Of a stretch of DNA of 47,954 bases, positions 24,773-33,714 are shown piece after piece. The notes below the pieces were generated by a model. The model worked only from the letters and a program-made list of their open reading frames with translations. It ran no database searches and was not told where the DNA came from. Location of the stretch: NCBI RefSeq assembly GCF_946479975.1, contig NZ_CAMLIX010000008.1, positions 1-47,954 of the forward strand. The letters run 5' to 3'. Within the stretch, counting starts at the first letter, position 1; each line of letters begins with the position of its first letter. Origin of the DNA: an uncultured Flavobacterium sp. (GTDB taxonomy: Bacteria; Bacteroidota; Bacteroidia; Flavobacteriales; Flavobacteriaceae). A program made the position numbers and the translations under genes.

Positions 24773-26959
24773 TTATCTCTTCAAGCTAAAATGTCCTCTC
24801 AAAATTGGTCTCGTGTTATCTACTTTTAAAGCATACCAATAATCAGAAGCAGGAAGCGGAATTTGGTTTAAAGTGCCATCCCAGCTCATTTTTAATCTGC
24901 TTAATTGTGCAATCATTTTACCGTAACGATCAAAAATAGTAACTTCTGCCTGTGGATAATTCTCCATTCCGGTTACTTCCCAAATATCATTAAAAGTATC
25001 GTTGTTTGGAGTGAAAAACGGAGGAAAAACTAGAACAACAAATTGTTTTGTCGTTTGTCCGCAGCCACTTTTTTCGCGTGCATAAGCGGTTTGTAATCCG
25101 CCGGGAACATCATAGAAAATAGTAGAATCTTGAAAATTGATTCCGTCAACAGAATATTCAAAATAATCTTCTGCTTTTACGGGATAAATAATTGCTCTTG
25201 TACCTTCGACATCGATGCGATCAATCTGCGGAACCTTATGTTCTTCTATTGTAACTGTTTTTGTACTGCTGCAATTTTCGGGACTTGTAACAAGGACAGT
25301 ATATTTTCCACCCGCGCTGACATCGGTAGTTTGAGTTGTCGCGCCATTTGACCATTGATAACTCATTCCGGTAATTCCGGCATTTAATGTTATGGTCTGA
25401 AACTCGCACAAAGGCAAAGTTTCATCTGTAACTGCTGGCGGTGTGTAAATAATAATATTTACTGGAGTTCTGGTAGGATTTATACAACCATTATTTGAAG
25501 CCTCTGCGTAATAAATCGTATTTGAAGAAATTGTCGGTGTTGTGAAAGCAGTTCCGTTAAAAAGGCTCGTTCCTCCATTTGCTGCATTGTACCAATTTAT
25601 GGTGCCAATATTTGAATTTGCTTTGATAGTTAAAGTTCCAGCACCGCAGTTAAAATACGTATCTTGTTCTGCAGTTGGCGAATTCGGAGTAGTATTTACA
25701 GTTGCCGTTACCGATTTCCTATTTACTTCGCAGCCGGCATCTACATAATAAGTTGTAGTTGTGTTGATAATTGGAGTCGTGTATGTTGTTCCAGTGCCTA
25801 ATAAATTTCCGCCTGTAACAGCATCAAACCATCTTATCGTTGCTCCAGGAGTCGCCGTTGCATTAAATGTAAAACTCCCAGAATCGCAAACAGGACTTGG
25901 GTTATTTCCTGGTGTTGCAAAAGGAATTGTGATTTTAGTGCTCGTAGCAATTTCCAGCGGTGCTTCACCCGGCATTCCTCCATATTCAATAATAAATCCT
26001 TTTGGTTGATAATTATCTCCAGGATTGGTTGATCCTGTATTCGATAAATCATTCCAAGAACCTCTAATTCCTACACCAGGCTGTGTAATATGTGCATAAT
26101 CCTCATCGCCTAATTGATTGGGTTCGCCTGAATTCCAAAAAGCAAAATTAGGCGTTGAGCCATTTGAGTTTCCGTTCCAAAAGATAGTTCCAGCTTCGGG
26201 ACCTGTAACCCATTTCCATACGCCTTCGGTTTCGGCATCGCTTCCGCCAATCCATCCTGTTCCAGCAGCTTGTTCTCCAATTAATTTGGCTTCATCAGCA
26301 GATAAAATAGTGGCTAAATATCCCTGCAGACCGTAATAACTACTAGCAGCAGCCACATTTCTTGCAGCTGTCCACGTAATGCCAATACTGGGAAAATATT
26401 CGTAATAATGTTTGGTAGAGGGCAGATAATTTGCTTTGCCCATTGTGATAGAAAAGGTTCTAATTCCTGAAGCTGTGGCAGATGAATTGGTAAAAACAAC
26501 ATCTTTAACAGCGTCAACTAATTCAGTGTATAAAACAGCACCGCCTGTGGGATTTGATAATGTTAATTTTCCTGCTGTTGCATCCCAGCTTGTCATAATA
26601 TTGGGGTGCATTGCCGGGTTTAAAAGATCAAGCTTGTCGAGACCGCTTGAATAACCTGAAGAGATCTGAATGTAAATTGCCTCAGTTCCAGTTTCAGCGG
26701 GATCGTTGCTAATTGTAAAGTCGGTTACAATATTAATAGATGTCTGCGGACAATAAATTTGATCTCCTTCCGCTCTAAGTTTTGGAGGATCAATGGCAAC
26801 ATTCGTCTTCTTTTGTTTCTTTATTTTTGGATTTATTTCTGATTTTGAAATGTATGTAGAATTTCTGTTAAAAGTTTCGGTATTTTCATGTGCATTAGAA
26901 AAATTAAAACTTAAAACGGAGAATAAAATAGCAATAATTATTAATTTGATATTTTTCAT
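24773..26959 (-). CDS. Secreted adhesin with C-type lectin domain and T9SS type B sorting domain
   Basis: 728 residues. Domains in order: signal peptide (1-23), an N-terminal beta domain with TTSWDATAGKL-type repeats (about 70-180), a C-type lectin domain (about 183-328) with EPN at 279-281, DEDYAHI at 285-291 and the WND motif at 302-304, three Ig-like Bacteroidota repeats (about 352-425, 430-505, 510-572, each with a GTTYTTP or similar strand), and the gliding-motility-associated C-terminal type B sorting domain (about 645-728: FTPNNDTFNDIW, FDRYGK, WDGT, YWYAL, GHFSLKR). EPN is mannose-type in animal lectins; here sugar binding is an inference. The protein is predicted to be exported by the type IX system and attached to, or released from, the cell surface. 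Confidence 0.92.
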   Translation of the reverse strand: MKNIKLIIIAILFSVLSFNFSNAHENTETFNRNSTYISKSEINPKIKKQKKTNVAIDPPKLRAEGDQIYCPQTSINIVTDFTISNDPAETGTEAIYIQISSGYSSGLDKLDLLNPAMHPNIMTSWDATAGKLTLSNPTGGAVLYTELVDAVKDVVFTNSSATASGIRTFSITMGKANYLPSTKHYYEYFPSIGITWTAARNVAAASSYYGLQGYLATILSADEAKLIGEQAAGTGWIGGSDAETEGVWKWVTGPEAGTIFWNGNSNGSTPNFAFWNSGEPNQLGDEDYAHITQPGVGIRGSWNDLSNTGSTNPGDNYQPKGFIIEYGGMPGEAPLEIATSTKITIPFATPGNNPSPVCDSGSFTFNATATPGATIRWFDAVTGGNLLGTGTTYTTPIINTTTTYYVDAGCEVNRKSVTATVNTTPNSPTAEQDTYFNCGAGTLTIKANSNIGTINWYNAANGGTSLFNGTAFTTPTISSNTIYYAEASNNGCINPTRTPVNIIIYTPPAVTDETLPLCEFQTITLNAGITGMSYQWSNGATTQTTDVSAGGKYTVLVTSPENCSSTKTVTIEEHKVPQIDRIDVEGTRAIIYPVKAEDYFEYSVDGINFQDSTIFYDVPGGLQTAYAREKSGCGQTTKQFVVLVFPPFFTPNNDTFNDIWEVTGMENYPQAEVTIFDRYGKMIAQLSRLKMSWDGTLNQIPLPASDYWYALKVDNTRPILRGHFSLKR

Positions 26960-27001
26960 TTGCTAAAAATATCAATTAATTAAGAATAAAAAAATAAATT
27001 T

Positions 27002-27538
27002 TTACTCAGGCCAATTTATTTTTTGAAACAAATCCCAAACTACAATTCCAGCACTTACAGCAATATTTAGGGAGTGTTTTGTTCCAAGCTGTGGAATTTC
27101 AATACAACCATCACATAAAGCTACAGCTTCTTGTGCTACTCCAAATACTTCGTTCCCGAAAACCAAAGCATATTTTTGATCTTTTTTAATGGTAAAATCT
27201 TGAAGAAAAATAGCACTTTCTACTTGTTCGATAGCCATTGTCAGCACATTTTCTTTCTTTAGGTTTTCGATAACTTCCAAAACATTTTCGTGATGTTCCC
27301 AAGCAACAGTTTCGGTTGCGCCAAGAGCAGTTTTATGAATTTCTTTGTTGGGAGGAGTTGCAGTAATACCGCAAAGAATTATTTTTTCAATCAAAAACGC
27401 ATCTGCAGTTCTAAAAACAGAACCAATATTGTGCAGACTTCGAATATCATCTAAAACTAATATCAAAGGTGTTTTTTCAGATTTCTTAAAATCCTCAATA
27501 GATTTACGGTCAAGTTCGCTGTTTTCGAGTTTTCTCAT
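27002..27538 (-). CDS. TrmH/SpoU-family RNA 2'-O-methyltransferase
   Basis: 178 residues, SPOUT fold. The three SpoU motifs are visible: LDDIRSLHNIGSVFRTADAF (29-48), the central ALVFGNEVFGV near 123-133 and the C-terminal IPQLGTKHSLNIAVSAGIV near 148-166 with the catalytic Asn-type segment. It lacks the extra N-terminal substrate-binding domain of TrmH/RlmB, so the RNA target (tRNA wobble or rRNA) is not known. It is 42 bases upstream of the T9SS adhesin on the same strand. Confidence 0.9.
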   Translation of the reverse strand: MRKLENSELDRKSIEDFKKSEKTPLILVLDDIRSLHNIGSVFRTADAFLIEKIILCGITATPPNKEIHKTALGATETVAWEHHENVLEVIENLKKENVLTMAIEQVESAIFLQDFTIKKDQKYALVFGNEVFGVAQEAVALCDGCIEIPQLGTKHSLNIAVSAGIVVWDLFQKINWPE

Positions 27539-27560
27539 TGTTTTTGAATTGTAGTCATAA

Positions 27561-27590
27561 AAAAAGCTTCCAAAGATAAGGAAGCTTTTT
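27561..27590 (-). terminator. Terminator after the DUF1573 gene
   Basis: A perfect 11-base stem AAAAAGCTTCC / GGAAGCTTTTT (27561-27571 and 27580-27590) with an eight-base loop; on the minus strand it ends in a T-tract, downstream of the 27616 stop. Confidence 0.85.
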
Positions 27591-27615
27591 CGATTTATTT
27601 TAAATGTTTTTCAGA

Positions 27616-28047
27616 TTAGCTTTTTACTGGATCTGGTAAAACAGTACCTTTAATAGTAAGGATTTTTGTTGGTTGTCCTTCAGCGTTAGAAGTTACAGTT
27701 ACAGTTTTAGTAAAAGCACCAACTCTGTCAGTAGCATATTTCACACCGATAACACCTTTAGCTCCTGGAGCAATTGGTTCTTTTGGAGTAGTTGGAACAG
27801 TACATCCGCAAGATCCTTGAGTGTTAGTAATGATTAATGGTTTTGTTCCGTTGTTAACAAAAACAAATTCACGTTTTCCATCAGCATTGTGAGCGATAGT
27901 TCCGTAATCAATAGTTTCAGTTTCAAAAGCCATTCCAGCTCCTTCAACTTTAGCAACTTTAGCTGCTTTAGCTTTTTTAGTTGTTTGCGCATTAGTAGCT
28001 GTGATACCAGCAACAGCTAACATAGCGAATAAGATTATTTTTTTCAT
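27616..28047 (-). CDS. DUF1573 exported protein
   Basis: 143 residues with a signal peptide (MKKIILFAMLAVAGITATNA) followed by a Lys/Ala-rich linker and a single Ig/HYDIN-like DUF1573 domain (about 37-140). The family signature SCGCTVP is at about 78-84, after the strand FVFVNNGTKPLIITN. Such proteins are abundant in Bacteroidota; the function is unknown. The gene has a strong promoter (TTG-N18-TAGCTTTG) and an Ala/Lys-rich codon pattern typical of well-expressed genes. It is divergent from mutS. Confidence 0.9.
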   Translation of the reverse strand: MKKIILFAMLAVAGITATNAQTTKKAKAAKVAKVEGAGMAFETETIDYGTIAHNADGKREFVFVNNGTKPLIITNTQGSCGCTVPTTPKEPIAPGAKGVIGVKYATDRVGAFTKTVTVTSNAEGQPTKILTIKGTVLPDPVKS

Positions 28048-28074
28048 CTTTTAAGGGTCTTTTTTAATGATAAA

Positions 28075-28103
28075 CAAAGCTAGATAAAATTCTTAAATCA
28101 CAA
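28075..28103 (-). promoter_or_regulatory. Promoter of the DUF1573 gene
   Basis: TTG at 28103-28101 (minus strand) and TAGCTTTG at 28082-28075, separated by 18 bases. The leader to the ATG at 28047 is about 20 bases. Confidence 0.6.
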
Positions 28104-28203
28104 CCTAAAAATATCTTAAAATATTTTAATTTTTGAAGCGTTCCATATGCCGCTAAAAAATCATAAATTCGCTGTCTTAATTTTTCATTTAAAACATTAC
28201 AAT

Positions 28204-30810
28204 TTGGCAGCTAAAGAGAAAGTGGTGAAGGAAACACCTTTAATGAAACAGTACAATGAAATCAAGGCTAAATATCCTGATGCGTGTTTACTTTTCAGAG
28301 TAGGAGATTTTTATGAAACATTTGGAGAAGACGCCGTTAGAGCTTCTAAAATCTTAGGGATAACATTGACCAAAAGAGGTGCAGGATCTGATACAGAAAC
28401 CGCACTTGCAGGCTTTCCGCACCATTCTGTAAATACCTATCTGCCAAAATTAGTTAAAGCCGGACTTCGTGTAGCGATCTGTGATCAGCTTGAAGATCCA
28501 AAAATGACAAAAACTATCGTAAAAAGAGGTGTGACGGAACTTGTAACTCCGGGTGTTTCTTTAAATGATGAGGTTTTACATTCTAAATCAAACAACTTTT
28601 TAGCATCTGTTTATTTTGCTAATAAAAATATCGGAATTTCCTTTTTAGATGTTTCTACAGGGGAGTTTTTAACTGCTCAGGGAAATGCAGAATACATTGA
28701 TAAATTACTGCAGAATTTTAACCCGAGTGAGGTTCTGGTTCCAAAGACTTGTAAGAGTGATTTTAAAACCGCTTTTGGAGAAGATTTTCATAGTTTTTAT
28801 TTAGAAGATTGGATCTATAAAGAAGATTATGCTTTAGAAACATTGACAAAACATTTTCAAACCGTTTCCTTAAAAGGATTTGGTGTTGAAGAATTAAAGG
28901 AAGGAATTATTGCTTCTGGAGCAATTTTATATTACTTGTCAGAAACACAGCATAATCGCGTACAGCATATTACGGCAATTCAGCGTATTGCAGAAGATGC
29001 CTATGTTTGGATGGATCGTTTTACGATTCGAAACTTAGAATTATATCACAGTTATAACCCGAATGCGGTTACACTTTTGGATGTTATCGATAAAACGCTT
29101 TCTCCAATGGGAGGACGTTTATTAAAACGTTGGCTGGCTTTACCTTTAAAAGATGCTAATAAAATAAAAGGTCGTCATGAAGTGGTGGCTTATTTGAAGT
29201 CGAATCCTGAAATCCTTCACAATATTCAATATCAAATCAAGCAGATTTCAGATTTAGAACGTTTGATTTCAAAAATCGCTGCTGGTAAAGTTTCTCCAAG
29301 AGAAATTGTTTATTTGAAAGAATCTTTAGATGCCATTATTCCCATAAAAACATTGGCACTCGAAAGTCCGCAGGAAGCTGTTAAAGTTATCGGAGACAGT
29401 TTGCATGCTTGTGATTTGCTTCGCGAAAAAATCAAAACCACTTTAAATCAAGATGCACCTGTTGCTATTTCAAAAGGAAATGCAATTGCAGGCGGAATTA
29501 GTGAAGAATTAGATGAATTACGAGCTATTTCAACTTCTGGAAAAGAATTTTTAGAGGGAATTGAAAAAAGAGAATCAGAAAGAACTGGAATTTCTTCATT
29601 AAAAATTTCGTTTAATAATGTTTTCGGATATTATATTGAAGTTAGAAATACACATAAAGATAAAGTTCCAGAAGAATGGATTCGTAAACAAACTTTAGTA
29701 AATGCAGAACGTTACATTACCGAAGAATTAAAAGAATATGAAACCAAAATTTTAGGCGCAGAAGAAAAGATCTATAAAATAGAAAGTGAACTTTTTGAAC
29801 AATTAGTCGCTTGGATTGGAACCTATATTAAACCAGTTCAAATGAACGCGTATTTAATTGCGCAATTAGATTGTTTATGTTCGTTTACACAAATGGCTGT
29901 CGAAAACCAATATGTGTGTCCAGAAATCGACGATACATTTGAATTGGATATTAAAAATGGAAGACATCCTGTAATTGAAAAACAATTGCCAGTTGGAACT
30001 CCATATATTGCAAACGATGTATTCTTGGATAGAGAAGCACAGCAGATTATTATGATTACCGGTCCTAACATGTCGGGTAAGTCGGCAATTTTAAGGCAGA
30101 CCGCTTTGATTGTGCTTTTGGCTCAAATGGGAAGTTTTGTTCCTGCGGATAGTGTTCGAATGGGAATTGTAGATAAGATTTTTACCAGAGTAGGAGCTTC
30201 GGATAATATTTCGATGGGAGAATCTACTTTTATGGTCGAAATGAACGAAACAGCTTCGATTTTGAATAATATCTCGGACAGAAGTTTGGTTTTATTGGAT
30301 GAAATAGGAAGAGGAACAAGTACTTACGACGGAATCTCGATTGCATGGGCAATTGCAGAATTCCTGCACGAACATCCAGGAAGGGCAAAAACACTTTTTG
30401 CAACGCATTATCATGAATTAAACGAAATGACAGAATCGCTGCCGAGAATTCAGAATTTTAATGTGGCGGTAAAAGAATTAAAAGACACGGTTTTATTTGT
30501 TAGAAAATTGGTAAAAGGAGGAAGTGCGCACAGTTTCGGAATTCACGTGGCAAAAATGGCCGGAATGCCGCAGCTTGTTATTTCTAAAGCACAAAAACTT
30601 TTGAAGAAATTAGAGAAGAATCATTCGAGCGATGCCTTAAACGGAATAAAAGCAGCTAATGATGAAATGCAGATGAGTTTCTTTAATCTCGATGATCCTT
30701 TGTTGGAAGAGATAAAAGAAGAAATTTTAAGTTTGGATATTAATGCGATTACACCAGTTGAAGCATTAATGAAACTGAATGAGATCAAAAGAATGTTGGT
30801 TAAAAAATAA
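28204..30810 (+). CDS. mutS: DNA mismatch repair protein MutS
   Basis: Mismatch-recognition ATPase, 868 residues from the TTG at 28204. The frame is open to an ATG at 28147, but with the TTG start the mismatch-wedge motif FYE falls at residues 36-38, exactly the E. coli numbering (Phe36, Glu38), and the sequence starts [16 protein letters not shown]. This supports TTG initiation; the ATG would add 19 residues of unusual composition. Walker [10 protein letters not shown] lies near 624-632, Walker [11 protein letters not shown] near 699-708, and the helix-turn-helix dimer tail is at the C-terminus. MutL is not in this window. Confidence 0.96.
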   Translation: MAAKEKVVKETPLMKQYNEIKAKYPDACLLFRVGDFYETFGEDAVRASKILGITLTKRGAGSDTETALAGFPHHSVNTYLPKLVKAGLRVAICDQLEDPKMTKTIVKRGVTELVTPGVSLNDEVLHSKSNNFLASVYFANKNIGISFLDVSTGEFLTAQGNAEYIDKLLQNFNPSEVLVPKTCKSDFKTAFGEDFHSFYLEDWIYKEDYALETLTKHFQTVSLKGFGVEELKEGIIASGAILYYLSETQHNRVQHITAIQRIAEDAYVWMDRFTIRNLELYHSYNPNAVTLLDVIDKTLSPMGGRLLKRWLALPLKDANKIKGRHEVVAYLKSNPEILHNIQYQIKQISDLERLISKIAAGKVSPREIVYLKESLDAIIPIKTLALESPQEAVKVIGDSLHACDLLREKIKTTLNQDAPVAISKGNAIAGGISEELDELRAISTSGKEFLEGIEKRESERTGISSLKISFNNVFGYYIEVRNTHKDKVPEEWIRKQTLVNAERYITEELKEYETKILGAEEKIYKIESELFEQLVAWIGTYIKPVQMNAYLIAQLDCLCSFTQMAVENQYVCPEIDDTFELDIKNGRHPVIEKQLPVGTPYIANDVFLDREAQQIIMITGPNMSGKSAILRQTALIVLLAQMGSFVPADSVRMGIVDKIFTRVGASDNISMGESTFMVEMNETASILNNISDRSLVLLDEIGRGTSTYDGISIAWAIAEFLHEHPGRAKTLFATHYHELNEMTESLPRIQNFNVAVKELKDTVLFVRKLVKGGSAHSFGIHVAKMAGMPQLVISKAQKLLKKLEKNHSSDALNGIKAANDEMQMSFFNLDDPLLEEIKEEILSLDINAITPVEALMKLNEIKRMLVKK

Positions 30811-30886
30811 AACAGAAAAATTTCAATATTAAAGTTTAGGTTATCAGAATGTTATAAAATAAGTGAATTTTTTTTTCAAAAAACGC

Positions 30887-30916
30887 TTGTGTAATTGAAT
30901 AAATGTCCTAAATTTG
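30887..30916 (+). promoter_or_regulatory. Promoter of the tRNA-Gly / tRNA-Leu unit
   Basis: TTG at 30887-30889 and TAAATTTG at 30909-30916 are 19 bases apart, a full match to the Bacteroidota pattern. The start would lie near 30923, about 47 bases before tRNA-Gly. Confidence 0.75.
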
Positions 30917-30969
30917 CACTCGCAATACGAAACAAATCAAGTGTTGTGAGTTCTTAAAAGATTTGAAAT

Positions 30970-31042
30970 GCGAAAATAGCTCAGTTGGTAGAGCGCGACC
31001 TTGCCAAGGTCGAGGTCGCGGGTTCGAGCCCCGTTTTTCGCT
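30970..31042 (+). tRNA. tRNA-Gly (anticodon GCC)
   Basis: 73 bases folding as a cloverleaf: acceptor GCGAAAA pairs with TTTTCGC, D-arm GCTC...GAGC, anticodon stem GACCT / AGGTC around TTGCCAA, and T-arm CGCGG-GTTCGAG-CCCCG. The discriminator is T and CCA is not encoded. Confidence 0.97.
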
Positions 31043-31056
31043 CAAAACCATATAAT

Positions 31057-31142
31057 GCTCGGATGGTGAAATTGGTAGACACGCTGGACTTAAAATCCAG
31101 TGAACAGCAATGTTCGTGCGGGTTCAAGTCCCGCTCTGAGTA
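31057..31142 (+). tRNA. tRNA-Leu (anticodon TAA)
   Basis: 86 bases with the long variable arm of a class II tRNA (TGAACAGCAATGTTCGT). Anticodon stem TGGAC-TTAAAATC-CA gives anticodon TAA, and the T-arm is GCGGGTTCAAGTCCCGC. It lies 14 bases after tRNA-Gly in one transcript. CCA is not encoded. Confidence 0.97.
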
Positions 31143-31144
31143 CT

Positions 31145-31175
31145 AAAGCCTCTTCTTTTGAAGAGGCTTTTTTTA
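31145..31175 (+). terminator. Terminator after the tRNA pair
   Basis: A perfect 11-base stem AAAGCCTCTTC / GAAGAGGCTTT (31145-31155 and 31160-31170) with a four-base loop and T-tract, three bases after tRNA-Leu. Confidence 0.92.
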
Positions 31176-31221
31176 TTGGAAAAAATCAAACTTCTAAGTT
31201 TTTGAACATCAAGCGGGAAAA

Positions 31222-31253
31222 CTTAGTATCTTAGGAGCTTAGCGGTTTAGGGT
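31222..31253 (+). repeat. Octamer-periodic array (CTTAGNNN)
   Basis: Units CTTAGTAT, CTTAGGAG, CTTAGCGG, TTTAGGGT in exact 8-base phase, 30 bases before the DUF1508 start. Confidence 0.7.
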
Positions 31254-31282
31254 CTTTAAAAAAAACAATCTAAATTTTATAA

Positions 31283-31666
31283 ATGGGTGCTTTTGTAATT
31301 AGTAAGCGATTTAATGATGAATATAAATTTACGTTTACTTCGCGTAGAGGTAAAGTTATTTTTACTAGTTTAAGTTATGAATTAAGATTTGAGTGTGAAG
31401 AGGATATTGAGAAATTTAAAGCCAATGTTGAGCTTTCAAAGTTTTTAAAATTTAAAGGCTCTGGAGGGAAGTATTTTTTTAAATTGATGCTTGGCGATGT
31501 GCATTTTGCTACAAGTCGAAAATACAGCACCGAATTGCTTTTGCAGAAAGGAATAAAAGAAATTGTAACGTATGCTTCTAGATCTGAAATTTTAGACTTT
31601 TCTTCAAGTGAATCGATTTTTGAAGACGAAGAATCTGAAGAGGAATTAGAAGAAGCGGCAGAATAA
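31283..31666 (+). CDS. DUF1508 / YegP-like protein
   Basis: 127 residues with two copies of the DUF1508 motif: EYKFTFTSRRGKVIFTSLSY (about 13-32) and KYFFKLMLGDVHFATSRKY (about 64-82), each a short strand-turn-strand followed by a helix. An acidic tail (EDEESEEELEEAAE) ends the protein. The family function is unknown; E. coli YegP is a related small cytoplasmic protein. It has its own terminator. Confidence 0.8.
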   Translation: MGAFVISKRFNDEYKFTFTSRRGKVIFTSLSYELRFECEEDIEKFKANVELSKFLKFKGSGGKYFFKLMLGDVHFATSRKYSTELLLQKGIKEIVTYASRSEILDFSSSESIFEDEESEEELEEAAE

Positions 31667-31699
31667 AAAAAGCGTTTGTAATTTACAAACGCTTTTTTT
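31665..31699 (+). terminator. Terminator after the DUF1508 gene
   Basis: AGCGTTTGT / ACAAACGCT (31671-31679 and 31685-31693), extended by A and T tracts, directly at the stop codon. Confidence 0.88.
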
Positions 31700-31734
31700 A
31701 TGAAGTAGATTAATCTTAAAATTAATCATAAAAA

Positions 31735-31757
31735 AAAACCATCTCTAAGATGGTTTT
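31735..31757 (-). terminator. Terminator of the small lipoprotein gene
   Basis: Perfect ten-base stem AAAACCATCT / AGATGGTTTT with a three-base loop, followed on the minus strand by a long T-tract. Confidence 0.85.
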
Positions 31758-31782
31758 AAAATCGTTAGAACTTAGGTTCTAA

Positions 31783-31998
31783 TTATTTTTTTACTTCTTC
31801 TACTTTAGCAGCAGCTGAATCAACTTTAGCAGCAGCAGAATCAACAGTTGCAGCAGCTGAATCAACAACAGCAGCAGCTGAATCAACAGTAACAGCAGTA
31901 GAATCTACAGCAGCTTCTGAAGCAGCAGCGTCAGCTTTTTTACAAGATACAACAGTTAAAACAGCAACAACAGCTAAACTTAAAAATACTTTTTTCAT
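31783..31998 (-). CDS. Small heptad-repeat lipoprotein
   Basis: 71 residues. Lipobox TVVSC gives an acylated Cys19 and a mature chain of 53 residues. From residue 31 it is made of strict heptads, with VDS at 31, 38, 45, 52 and 59 and VEE at 66 (unit VDSAAAx), and it ends in KVEEVKK. The pattern predicts a short Ala-rich coiled coil. In size, lipid anchor, heptads and terminal lysines it resembles Braun's lipoprotein Lpp, but there is no visible sequence homology, so I do not name it lpp. The DNA shows matching 21-base repeats. A -7 box TATCTTTG lies at 32043-32036. The codon repetition suggests high expression. Confidence 0.8.
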   Translation of the reverse strand: MKKVFLSLAVVAVLTVVSCKKADAAASEAAVDSTAVTVDSAAAVVDSAAATVDSAAAKVDSAAAKVEEVKK

Positions 31999-32035
31999 CT
32001 TACTTTATTATAAAAGGTTAATTATTAATTCGTGG

Positions 32036-32043
32036 CAAAGATA
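32036..32043 (-). promoter_or_regulatory. -7 box of the small lipoprotein gene
   Basis: TATCTTTG on the minus strand, about 38 bases upstream of the ATG. No TTG at the -33 distance. Confidence 0.55.
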
Positions 32044-32347
32044 TAAATTTTTTAATATGTAAAATATTTTTTCACTTTTTTTTTAAAATATTTTCCTTAC
32101 TCACGATTATGTTACTTATCAAATAATATGCCAAAACGGGAAAGATATTTGATATTGCCGTATATTTTGTCTAATTTATTTTTTGTTGAAAATTCTACTG
32201 CTGTTTTAGCTTTTTTGGTGTACTTTGTTGTGGTTTATATCGTTTTTTGCTGATTGTGATCGAATATGAAATGTAAAAAATCTACACTTTTATCCGTTTA
32301 ATAATCATAAAAAAGTCTTAGCAAATTGATTTTTTCGGTTTTAGAGG
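32044..32347. other. AT-rich spacer without a recognisable gene
   Basis: About 300 bases of very AT-rich sequence between the small lipoprotein gene and the kdtA stop. I looked for ORFs, hairpins with T-tracts and repeat elements on both strands and see none that is convincing. T-runs at 32084-32093 and 32179-32185 are not preceded by stable stems. Confidence 0.4.
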
Positions 32348-33577
32348 CTATGATATAGTGCTTAAAATGGTCTCAGTTGCGCCTTTATTGTTTTCTATAA
32401 ACGTTTTACAGATCTCGCTTTTTTCTCTAAAGAACGAATTATCAGATAATAAGCGATCAAAAATAATTTTTAATTCAGCTCCATCAGCGATAACAGTACA
32501 TCCATTTAAGGCTACAAGTGAAACTGCCTCAGCAAAATTGGAGTAATTTGGGCCAATTACAATCGGCATTCCGAACGTTGCGGGTTCCAAGATATTATGA
32601 ATTCCGGGATTTCCAAATCCGCCACCAACATAAGCAATAGTTCCGTAGCTGTAGATTTTGGTTAAGATTCCAATAGTATCAATTATAAAGACATTATAAG
32701 GAGATAAATCTTTGTTGTCTTTTTCAGAGAATAAAATGGTTGATTTTGTAATTTGCGATTTAAGATTTGAAATCTGCTCGGCTTTAATATTATGTGGTGC
32801 GATAATAAATTTTACATTATCTGGCGCTTGGTTGATATAATCTGCAATCAAAACTTCGTCTTTTGGCCACGAACTTCCAATAATGATGGTTGGCTGGTTG
32901 TTTTTGAAATTTTCTACATAATCGAGTGAATTGTCTCTTTCTAAAATTGCTGCAACTCTATCAAAACGAGTATCGCCTGAAACCACTACATTTTTATAAC
33001 CAATGGCTTCAATTTTTTGTTTTGAACTTTCATTCTGAACAAAGAAGTAAGTAAACGCCTTTAAAGCATTTCTGTAAAAGCTGCCGTACCATTTAAAAAA
33101 CATTTGGCTGTCTCTAAAAATACCTGAAATTAGATAAGTTGGGGTTTTACTTTTTTCTAATTCCTTTAAATAGTTTAGCCAGAATTCATATTTAATAATG
33201 AATGCAATTTCTGGATGAACCAGTTTTAGAAATCTTTTGGCGTTGCTTTTTGTATCTAACGGAAGATAAATCGTAACATCTGCAACTGTATTATTTTTAC
33301 GCACTTCGTATCCAGATGGTGAAAAAAAGGATACAACAATTTTATGAGAAGGATATTTTTCTTTTATTTTTTCGATAACAGGAAGTCCCTGTTCATACTC
33401 GCCAAGTGATGCCGCGTGAAACCAAATAGTCTTATCAGCGTCATTAATTTTCTCTTTTAGAATAGAAAATACATTTTTTCGGCCTTCGACAAAAAGCTTA
33501 ATTTTCGGACTAAATAGCGCTATAATTCTTAAGAAAAATCCTGCGATGTATATGGTTAAATTGTATAAAAAAAGCAT
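32348..33577 (-). CDS. kdtA: 3-deoxy-D-manno-octulosonic acid (Kdo) transferase
   Basis: Inner-membrane glycosyltransferase that adds Kdo to the lipid A precursor. The 409-residue protein has an N-terminal membrane anchor (about 1-22) and two Rossmann-like domains. AASLGEYEQGLPVIEKI (55-71) and SFFSPSGYEVR (84-94) mark the first; the second has GSSWPKDE near 234-241 and the donor-binding loop GGGFGNPGIHNILEPATFGMPIVIGP near 317-342. The start at 33577 gives the usual length. It is divergent from degT-galE, which are likewise nucleotide-sugar or envelope genes. Confidence 0.93.
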   Translation of the reverse strand: MLFLYNLTIYIAGFFLRIIALFSPKIKLFVEGRKNVFSILKEKINDADKTIWFHAASLGEYEQGLPVIEKIKEKYPSHKIVVSFFSPSGYEVRKNNTVADVTIYLPLDTKSNAKRFLKLVHPEIAFIIKYEFWLNYLKELEKSKTPTYLISGIFRDSQMFFKWYGSFYRNALKAFTYFFVQNESSKQKIEAIGYKNVVVSGDTRFDRVAAILERDNSLDYVENFKNNQPTIIIGSSWPKDEVLIADYINQAPDNVKFIIAPHNIKAEQISNLKSQITKSTILFSEKDNKDLSPYNVFIIDTIGILTKIYSYGTIAYVGGGFGNPGIHNILEPATFGMPIVIGPNYSNFAEAVSLVALNGCTVIADGAELKIIFDRLLSDNSFFREKSEICKTFIENNKGATETILSTIS

Positions 33578-33622
33578 ATAGTAATTTTTGCAGCTAAATT
33601 ACATTTCTTTCGATTATTTTCA

Positions 33623-33652
33623 TTGGTTTGAAGCTATTAATAACTATTTTTG
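33623..33652 (+). promoter_or_regulatory. Promoter of degT-galE
   Basis: TTG at 33623-33625 and TATTTTTG at 33645-33652 with a 19-base spacer. This rules out translation from the in-frame ATG at 33628, which lies inside the promoter. Confidence 0.7.
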
Positions 33653-33714
33653 TTCCTCCTTTTAGAGATTTCTATCTAAAAATAGTGTCTTTAATTTTTA
33701 AACATTATTCGAAA

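Noticed and set aside
32044..32347. Small RNA gene or hidden ORF
   Set aside because: No promoter with a paired terminator and no ORF with family features could be found in this AT-rich spacer.
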